Of a stretch of DNA of 64,000 nt, positions 56,793 through 64,000 are shown piece by piece (the first letter of the stretch is position 1; the number at the start of each line of letters is the position of its first letter). The notes under the pieces are model-generated. The model saw nothing but the letters and a program-made list of their open reading frames with translations. It was not told the DNA's origin and ran no database searches. The position numbers and the translations under genes are program-made. This DNA comes from Zygnema cylindricum (taxonomy: Eukaryota > Streptophyta > Zygnematophyceae > Zygnematales > Zygnemataceae), in contig JBBHKE010001305.1 in assembly GCA_037447655.1 (NCBI GenBank), positions 62,001-126,000 on the forward strand, read 5' to 3'.

Positions 56793-58282
56793 GTGTGCAC
56801 GACAAATGTTAGTGCATTGGGTGGAAGAATCAAAAAATTAAACCAATGGAAGGTGGCTAAATCATTTGTATTATTTGGTGTTTAACTTTTTTTTTTTTTT
56901 ATATATGTCATAGTCGTTGCTTGTTAGTATAGTACAACTAAGTTTCCGGTCCGTACGGCTCATTTTAGCTAGTTTTTACTTTTATTATACTGTTGTTGTT
57001 GTCCTTGCAAAAGACAAAAAAAATAACAATACTAATAATAATAATAATAAAAGTAATAAGAAGTAGTAAGTAAGAAGCAAGTAAAGTAGTAATAATAAAA
57101 AAATTATTTTGGCGTCGTGAGTTTCTATAATTAAGACGATTCACATCTAAAAAACATTCGTTCGTATTTCAAGGATCACTTTGGGAAGTCTTGTCGATTA
57201 GGTTTCAAAAAATAATGACATCGATGGTTAATTATTTTATATTAGATTAGTGTGAAGGGACTATAGTACACACATGAATGCTTAATTTATTCTTATCTAT
57301 TTATAAAGTCTAGTCATATTTTGGAACTATGTTGAGTTTGAGCCAAAAATTGATAGATGTTTAGTTAAAATGGGGTAAATTTTTTGTTAAAAAATTGACC
57401 TCTCAATATTTCCTCGTGGATATCCAGTTTTGGGAACATTTAATGTTCATTTAAAAATTTATACAGAAAAAAAGAAATCCAAAATAAAAAACATAGAAAA
57501 GATACGATAAAAACAGCAAAAACGATAGCACGGAAACGATCAATATGATAAAAACAAGAAAAGCGCAAAACAAAATTCCAAAGAAAAACATGCAAAATGG
57601 ATAGATTAAGAGATGTAAAAAAGGATATCAGGATATACAAAAACCCTTTTTACTTCCTTACTTTGAGATTTAAAAGGAAAAAACTGAAAAACTGAACAGT
57701 ATTAAAAAATTTAACATGTTTTGGATTTCATATTTCAAATCAATCGATTATTTAACCTCCGTTTTTCGACAAAAAGGAGACTACCAAAAAACTGAACCCA
57801 TTATGTACCCATTAACCGAAAGAAAAAAAAAAAGCGATTGGAACTCGATACAACATTCTTCTATGACACCGCCCCAAAGAAGAATCTTTTTTTTTTAATT
57901 CTATTTAACTCTTTTTTTGTTGTCAATGTTCTAATTTAGTGCATAACTTTCTCTCTCTCTCTCCCTCCCTCTCTCTACCAGGTAATAAAACAAAAAAAAA
58001 ACTGAAAAAAAAATTGAACTGGGCTAAAATGTATATTTTGAGAACATCCCTTTCTCAAAAAAAAGGGGGGGGGGGGGGGGAGATTAAAAAAAAAAACGAC
58101 AGAGTTTCCAGAATCCAGACAGCGAAAAATAAGGAAAAAATAATCCGTTTAAGACTACTGCCATAGAAACAGAAATATAAAAAGGTAAAAGCCAAAATCC
58201 TTCCTCCCTCTCATTTCTTCCCTTCCAACCTTTTCCCTTCTCCATTCCTCCCCTCTACTCCTCCGGCCTTTCCTCCCTCCCA
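56793..58282. other. AT-rich flank and 3' region of the zinc-finger gene
   Basis: It holds simple repeats: (ATA)n near 57033-57050, (CT)n near 57948-57976 and a G run at 58066-58080. No credible coding frame. The stretch nearest 58282 is pyrimidine-rich and probably the 3' UTR of the minus-strand zinc-finger gene. Confidence 0.45.
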
Positions 58283-61200
58283 TCACAACGCAAGCTTCAA
58301 ATCAAGATCCATACCGTGACTCCCTCTCTCTCCCCCTTTTCTCCCATCCACTTTGGGAATTTCAAATTTAAAAACTTCTGATTTTTCTGTTTCCGTTGAC
58401 TCAACGAAAGGAATTTGGGTTTCTGATTCTGTAGAAAAAGAAAACACGGTTCTTTGCGGTTCCATTAATATTTGCGATTGCTTCGTTTCCATTTTAGTTT
58501 CCGTTTCCATTTTCGTTTCCGTTTCCATTTTTGTTTCCGTTTCCGTCTCCATTCCGGTTTCCATTCCCCTTCCGGCCAATCTCTGTTCAACAGCGAGGCG
58601 TCTCAAAATTTCTTGAGCGATCCACGTCTTATTTTTGGCATTTTCTGTGGCAGTTATTTCTGCGCAATTTCTTGGAGGAGGAGAAGAAGACGAAACCTGT
58701 CTTGTTGGGGTTTCCATGAAACTTTCTTCAGTTTCCGGCATAGTCAAAAATGTACTTGCTTGTTTGTCTTGGGAGCGATTTCCCTCTCCCTCTCTTCCTC
58801 CTCCTCCTCTTCGTCCCCCTCCTCTCTCTTTCCCCCCTACACCTCCTTCTCCTCTCCCTCCTCCTCCTCTCACTCGTCTTTTTCCTCCTCCTCTCCCCCC
58901 TTGTCCTCCTTCCGGATTCAAAATCTCAGGTGCAATCCTGAATGTCGAAATCGCGCGATCGCCCAACGAAAACGAATCATGGCCATCGATATCGATCACA
59001 TTATGAGAAGACCGACAACTGACCGAAAAAAAGTTACAATATTGTGCACAGCAGGGTTTGATTGGGTTCAAATGGGGAAAAGACGAATTTTGCAGAGATA
59101 ATGAAGGATGGGAAAAAGACGAAGGATGGGAAAAAGACGAAGATCCGGCAGCCGCGCTTCCATTGGTCGAAACTTGACGAGATCGAGATTCACTTCCCGG
59201 AGAAGAAAGTCTGGGAACAAAAACCGATGGAGGAAACGAAAGAACACCGGTAGATCCTCCGAGATCTTTCATTTCGACGGAAATAGAAGCGTTAAAATTC
59301 CTCATCGGAGAAAAATTCGCCAAGGGAGAAACATTTCCAGTTTGCGAAAAATTCCCAGATGAGGAAACATTTCCCGTTTGAGAAAAATTTGCAGCCTGCA
59401 AAAAATTTCCCGTCGGAGAATATTTTTCTGTTTGAGAATTATGTCTCGTCGGGGAAAAATTTGCTGTCGGAGAAAAAGTTCCGGAAGGAGTCACAGAAAA
59501 ACTGCCATTTGTACCAGAAAAACTACTCCCTCCAACTGCCGGAAAAATCCCTCCTCCTCCTCCTTCTCCTTCTCCTCCTCCTCCTCCTCCTCCTCCTCCT
59601 CCTCCCTCTCCTACTCCTCCACCACTACCTCCTCCTGCAGTAAAATTCCCTTGCCTTAAAGAAAAATTCCCCTTTACAGAAACCACTCCACGCTTCTCTC
59701 CTCCCACTCCCCTTCGTCCTCCTCCTCCTCCTCCTCCCACCCCTCCTGCTCCTCTCTCCTTCGACCCACTTTTCCCTCTCTCTCTCTTCTTACTTCCTCC
59801 CTTTTTTTGTGGCAAATCCGGGTGCACTCCCTTCAGTTCCCTGTGCCCGTTTCTATGTCCCCCTAGAGCCTGTACGGATGGGAATCTCATTCCACAAACC
59901 GTACACACGTGTGGGCCTGCCCCAGCATGCCAGCTGGTCAAAGTAGGCGTTGACCCAGAAGTCAACGCGGTAGTCAAACTTGAGGTCAACGGGGTCAACG
60001 GTGTCAAAGAATTCGAATGGGTTGAATGGGTCAGAGAAGGAGATAAAGAAGGAGGAAAAGCAGGTAAAGAGGTTAAAGATAAAGAAGGGGAAGGAGGTAA
60101 AGAGGTTAAAGAAGGGAAAGGAGGTAAGGAAGGTGAAGAAGGAGGTAGAGAAGGTGAAGGAGGTAAAGCGGTTAAAGGAGGAGGTAAAGCAGGTGGAGGA
60201 GTGAAAGAGGATAAAGAGGTGAAGGAAGGAGATAAAGAGAGGTTGGAAGGGGTTGATGGGAGAGAGAGAGATTTTTGGGTACTGAAAGAGGAGGTAGAGG
60301 TAGAGGAAAAGTGGGAAATGAAAGGGCTCAAAGAGGTAGAAACACTCATGTCATTTGGGTAACTGACATTTTGCGTATTTCTTTGAGAATGCCGAAAATT
60401 TTGAGTAAATTTTGGATTTAACAAATTGTGAGTTTCTTGGGTATTTTGGGTACCTTCAGAAAATGGGGTATTTTTGTTTTTATCACTACAACTATTATCA
60501 TTACAACTATCATTTTTTTCATTCTTAATATTTTTCCTGTGGCTATTTTCAATAACAATATTATCGTTATCATTATCGTTAAGATTGATATCAATATTGG
60601 GGTTTTCCCGGAGGACCATCGACCGCCAAGAATGCGAAACCCCAAATAGTGTGTCACTGAGGGACCTCTTAAAAGGTTCTCTCGAGGATGTACAGATTAC
60701 TGCTTCCGTACGGTCCGTACGGATTGGAAAATCCGTACGGTGCAGAGCGAGTTCGGAAAAGAGGTCGGGAGCGGCGCTGGAGCACGAAGGTTGTCGGGAA
60801 GGTTCCGAGAAACTTCCGGAATTTGTCTGACTCTGTTGCAACCAGGCTCGACCCGAAGGGGCGGCACAAACGTCCAAAAGAGAAAATACCCCTTTAGCCC
60901 CTTTTTCTTTAGTTGGGTTATCTCCCTTGTTCGACCCTTCTTCTTCGTCTCCGAATTTTTCTCCGAATTTTTCTCCGAATTTTTCCCCGAATTTTTCCCC
61001 ACATCTTTCCCTGAGTATTTCTCCAAACCTATCCCCGATTTTTTTCCCGAATCTTTCTCCGATTCTTTCTCCGAATTTTTCTCCGGATATTTCCCCGGAT
61101 ACTTCTCTGCTTTTTTCTCCAGGTATTTGTCGATTTTTTTCTCCAAAAATTCCTCGAGTTTCCGACATTTTTCCCCTTTTTTCTCCCTTTTCTCCTTCCC

Positions 61201-61480
61201 TTTTTTCTCCCCATTTTTTCTCGTCATCTGCCCAGTTTTTTTCGTAATCTGACCGAAAAGAAATTCCCGCGAAATCCGGGCTTAGCTCGCCGCCAATTCC
61301 CCCTTTTCCGGCTTCTTTTTTTTTCTTTTCGGGCAGCCCGGGTGGCTCCGCGATAGTTCCTGCCCTCCATTCAGCGGATGCCACGTGGCCGTCCATAGAG
61401 GGACTGACCGTACGGCTCCGTTTGCGTTTTTGTCGTATCTTCTCCGAGGTCCTCTCTAGAAGCGCCTGGATTTGGCACAT
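58283..61480 (-). CDS. Q-type single C2H2 zinc-finger protein with C-terminal EAR motif, unusually large
   Basis: Intronless frame of 1065 residues. One C2H2 finger, CX2CX12HX3H with ligands C526, C529, H542 and H546, carries the plant-specific QALGGH helix. The last eight residues, DLDLKLAL, are an EAR-type repression motif (LxLxL) that recruits TOPLESS-type corepressors. A basic patch RQKRKRSR (16-23) may direct nuclear import. The rest is low-complexity: GEKFG-like repeats (about 112-177), a proline/serine/leucine-rich stretch just before the finger, glycine-rich runs after it, repeats of an NFSQTGN-like unit, and MET-E-T-K repeats near the C-terminus. Single-finger EAR proteins of this class (SUPERMAN/KNUCKLES type) usually have about 150-350 residues, so this one is several times longer. 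Expected role: DNA-binding repressor in development. Introns removing low-complexity parts cannot be excluded. Confidence 0.8.
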   Translation of the reverse strand: MCQIQALLERTSEKIRQKRKRSRTVSPSMDGHVASAEWRAGTIAEPPGLPEKKKKEAGKGGIGGELSPDFAGISFRSDYEKNWADDEKKWGEKREGEKGEKRGKMSETRGIFGEKNRQIPGEKSREVSGEISGEKFGERIGERFGKKIGDRFGEILRERCGEKFGEKFGEKFGEKFGDEEEGSNKGDNPTKEKGAKGVFSLLDVCAAPSGRAWLQQSQTNSGSFSEPSRQPSCSSAAPDLFSELALHRTDFPIRTDRTEAVICTSSREPFKRSLSDTLFGVSHSWRSMVLRENPNIDINLNDNDNDNIVIENSHRKNIKNEKNDSCNDNSCSDKNKNTPFSEGTQNTQETHNLLNPKFTQNFRHSQRNTQNVSYPNDMSVSTSLSPFISHFSSTSTSSFSTQKSLSLPSTPSNLSLSPSFTSLSSFTPPPALPPPLTALPPSPSLPPSSPSLPPFPSLTSLPPSPSLSLTSLPAFPPSLSPSLTHSTHSNSLTPLTPLTSSLTTALTSGSTPTLTSWHAGAGPHVCTVCGMRFPSVQALGGHRNGHRELKGVHPDLPQKKGGSKKRERGKSGSKERGAGGVGGGGGGGRRGVGGEKRGVVSVKGNFSLRQGNFTAGGGSGGGVGEGGGGGGGGGGGEGEGGGGGIFPAVGGSSFSGTNGSFSVTPSGTFSPTANFSPTRHNSQTEKYSPTGNFLQAANFSQTGNVSSSGNFSQTGNVSPLANFSPMRNFNASISVEMKDLGGSTGVLSFPPSVFVPRLSSPGSESRSRQVSTNGSAAAGSSSFSHPSSFSHPSLSLQNSSFPHLNPIKPCCAQYCNFFSVSCRSSHNVIDIDGHDSFSLGDRAISTFRIAPEILNPEGGQGGRGGGKRRVRGGGGRGEGGVGGKERGGGRRGGGGREGEGNRSQDKQASTFLTMPETEESFMETPTRQVSSSSPPPRNCAEITATENAKNKTWIAQEILRRLAVEQRLAGRGMETGMETETETKMETETKMETETKMETKQSQILMEPQRTVFSFSTESETQIPFVESTETEKSEVFKFEIPKVDGRKGGERGSHGMDLDLKLAL

Positions 61481-61493
61481 GATTGTGGAGGGG

Positions 61494-61555
61494 TGGAGAG
61501 AGAGGGAGGGAGAGAGAGAGAGAGAGGGAGGGAGAGAGACAGACAGAGAGAGAGA
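61494..61555. repeat. (GA)n microsatellite in the zinc-finger gene leader
   Basis: A purine run of GAGAGA/GGGA units 14 bp upstream of the ATG at 61480. On the mRNA strand it is a CT-rich stretch, as often seen in plant 5' leaders. Confidence 0.8.
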
Positions 61556-64000
61556 TGCACAAGGAGAGGGCGGCCGGAGACAGGAGGGGATAGAGGAGGA
61601 GAGAGGTCTAATAACACGGAAAAAAAGAGAAAAAAAGAGAAAAAAAGAAAGAAAATCTTTTCGCGAAAAGAGAGGGAAATGGAACTAAGGAAGCGAGAGA
61701 GTTTTCGAGAAAAAGACAAAAAAAAAGAGGCGAAATTGGTTAAGGAACGAGTTTTTTCCCCGAAAATGTCTCTTCCCAATTCGCCTATTTCTGTTGGTGG
61801 AGAGAGAGAGGCGGAGAGATTTTCGCTATCTTGTCTTTTTCTTCTCTTTTTTCCCTCGGGAACTCCAATTTGTCCGTTTTCGGAGAGTCCGCGGCGGGCG
61901 CAGCGGGCGGTACGAACGCAATACACGGGTGTACGGCAAATACGGAATTAAATGTTACATTATTCCGTACATAAACGTCTGTGTACCTTTTCATCAGCAG
62001 AAAAACGACAAACGTATGTGAACCACACGCCATAGGCTAAACTACAGAGCTGCGAATCTCTGCTGATACGACCGTACATAGTGACGTCTCTTTTAGCGAC
62101 AGAGCAGTCGATCCACTCTATATAATGTATATTTTAAATTTCTAGAAGCACAGGGTATCCGATGGCTGAGATTAGCTCTCTGAAAGCCGGTAACAGATTC
62201 GGGCCGTCTATTTTTTTTTTAATATCTGGTCGTTAGATTACTGAATTCAGAAAGTATTCATTGTAGGCGCACGCAAAAACAAATCTAGATATTGTCGTTG
62301 AGCGTCCTCGATTCGTTCTTGGAATTGTCGCAATGTACGAACGGTCAGGATTCTTCATACTTCAATGATAATCCTGACAAAATCTGGCGCATTAAAGGAC
62401 AGAATGTGACCAGGGCAGAGACACGTCGAGACGCATGCGCGAAGCATGATTGTCATAATAATATAAAAACGACAAAATTCTGAAATTCCGGGGATTCCGC
62501 AATAGCGACCGAGTGGCAGAAATCCGTTCATAGATTTGGATTCAGGCTAAAAGACAAATTATGTCTATTTTTTAGGGAACATTCAGAATAAAACGTTTCT
62601 TATATATATTTCTGCCAGAGTACACTACAGTATTGTACATGTTTTGTACTTTTATTTATTACACAAAAGTTTCAGGCTGTACAAATTTTGTACTTTTACA
62701 TTCCGGTGGACTGTACTGTGCTACGAAAGAAGACCGGAAGTTACGCAACCACAGGGAACCGAAGAAAATGCTGCCGTACGATGTTTCGTGTACGGACAAT
62801 TTTCTGTGTACGTTAGCAATTGGCGTCGGGCTGCCAGATGTGTGTCCCTCGTCGCGACAAACAATATTGGCGTGTACTGCTCAAAAAAGACAATCCGCCG
62901 TGCCATTGTAGACGTGGCTCAAGCCTGGGCCCCTCCTTGTCGACAAAAAAAAAAACGGGGACGGAAATTTGTAACTGTGGACATGGATACGTTTCAAAAC
63001 TTTGGCATGAGCTTCATTTTTGTCACATCCCTAAGCTACAAAGAAAAGATTTTGTATGCTGTCTAGATGTCCACCTAAAAGCGTATCTGGCGATCAAGTC
63101 AAGGAATATGAACAGATTATATAATATCTGTACGATTCTTATACCAGGACGTGGCGAGACGAAACGGGGCTTGTTAAAAATCTCGTACGAATAACCTACA
63201 GTGCCAACTTCAGAAGCTACTGTATTTGTCGTTTTATAGCTTTTTGTCAGTGGATTCTGAACGAACTTTTACCAGCCATAATTACAGTAGTGTTTCACTT
63301 CCGTAGCACTGTTCGAATATGACCTAAAAATTCCTGACGAGCCCGGGAAGACAACAAAAAAAAAAAAAGCTTCGAGAAAAAAAATCGGAACCATGGCATA
63401 GTCATACCGGGCAGGAAATGAAAGATTAAAAAAATAGATTCCGTCTGGCAGAGAATTGTTCTTAGAGCGAATCCGAAATTCAGGACAAAGATTCTGCCTA
63501 CGTGGCGATTTTTGATTCACCCATGGAGGTGCCTTGGGATCTTGTAAGATTTCATACCCTAAGATCTACGGCTCCAAAACAACGACTTTCGATATTTTGT
63601 TGATATCACAGACTTTTAAAACTTTAATATTCTGTACGGTACTAAATGGAAAATCTTTCGGTTTTAAATACGACGAACAAGGACGACATTGCAAAATTCT
63701 GTAAAACCGACAAAAATGTCGCAATGTTGCAAGTGTGTTAAAGAAGGCCCGTTCTCCAAGCTGTATTCGTACATAAAAAACGTGCAGTGTTTGTCGCTTA
63801 GCGGCATTATTGTAAAATTTTGTCATCTGCATTTCGTGAGGAGGATCTTCGGTGTTTGTCTCGTATATAAGATCTTTAAGACGATTCTCTCGAAATCTGC
63901 ACAATGAGCTAATGATGACATTTTGTACATATTTGAAAGTTTGGAAAATAATAAAACACTTGCAAAACAAAATATGACGGAAGGTCTCCGTACGAAACAC
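61556..64000. other. upstream of the zinc-finger gene, no further gene recognised
   Basis: Purine-rich to 61850, then AT-rich with frequent GTAC words. The open frames at 62820-63194 (plus, cysteine-containing) and 63566-64000 (minus, running off the edge) have no recognisable domain and may be chance. Confidence 0.4.
62117..62124 (-). promoter_or_regulatory. possible TATA box of the zinc-finger gene
   Basis: Minus-strand TATATAGA, about 640 bp upstream of the ATG. If used, the leader would be about 600 nt. Weak evidence, based on the motif alone. Confidence 0.2.

Noticed and set aside
58472-59101. Open frames on the plus strand opposite the zinc-finger gene, rich in F, S and L (also 60740-61252 and 61472-61951)
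   Set aside because: They mirror the low-complexity repeats of the minus-strand gene and have no domain; the minus frame holds the finger and EAR motif.
62820-63194. 124-codon cysteine-containing open frame considered as a small zinc-binding protein
   Set aside because: Cysteine spacing fits no zinc-finger class I know, and the surrounding DNA is repeat-like with GTAC words.
63566-64000. Minus-strand frame running off the window edge
   Set aside because: No recognisable domain; kept only as a note because the other end is not visible.

Overview
The window is nuclear DNA from a land plant. The evidence is a Q-type C2H2 zinc-finger gene with the plant-specific QALGGH helix and a C-terminal EAR repression motif, two plant-type BTB/POZ genes, and a dense load of Ty1/copia LTR retrotransposons and MITEs. 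The species cannot be fixed from the sequence. I recognise no rRNA or tRNA gene and no CRISPR array; an assembly gap of ten Ns sits at 32761-32770.

Bases 1-18771 are a stack of Ty1/copia elements. An antisense LTR end (1-632) truncates an old RT/RNase H remnant. That remnant runs into an LTR (2344) and then into the decayed gag-pol of the same family (element C). C is split at 4590/11043 by a 6.45 kb element A with 5-bp target duplications (CACAG). A has an intact gag and a nearly open pol with two in-frame stops. The 3' LTR of C is cut at 14409 by element B, which has two 1178-bp LTRs, a gag and an RNase H relic but no protease, integrase or usable RT. A and B share a half-tRNA-iMet type primer-binding site that contains the gag start codon, and the same polypurine tract. 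B may therefore depend on A-type enzymes.

Bases 18772-57000 are mostly AT-rich noncoding DNA packed with small TIR elements: (i) TA-flanked elements with ends TACACCG(T/C)(G/C)AATCG..TTAGCG; (ii) TAA/TTA-flanked Tourist-like elements beginning GGG or GGC; (iii) a 517-bp hAT-like element with an 8-bp target duplication; (iv) two long foldback elements. Several are nested, and a second copy at 49987-50699 gives the empty site for two insertions in the copy at 36827-39867.

The cellular genes I can support are: a BTB/POZ cluster (intact genes at 33679-34959 and 43396-44661 on the minus strand, a 3' fragment at 32949-33170, a decayed plus-strand copy at 41340-41765), and one large intronless C2H2 zinc-finger gene on the minus strand at 58283-61480. 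A possible first exon of an unknown acidic protein lies at 20502. The DNA upstream of the first BTB gene carries five CACGTG boxes in about 0.8 kb. No transposase gene for the small elements is visible in the window.
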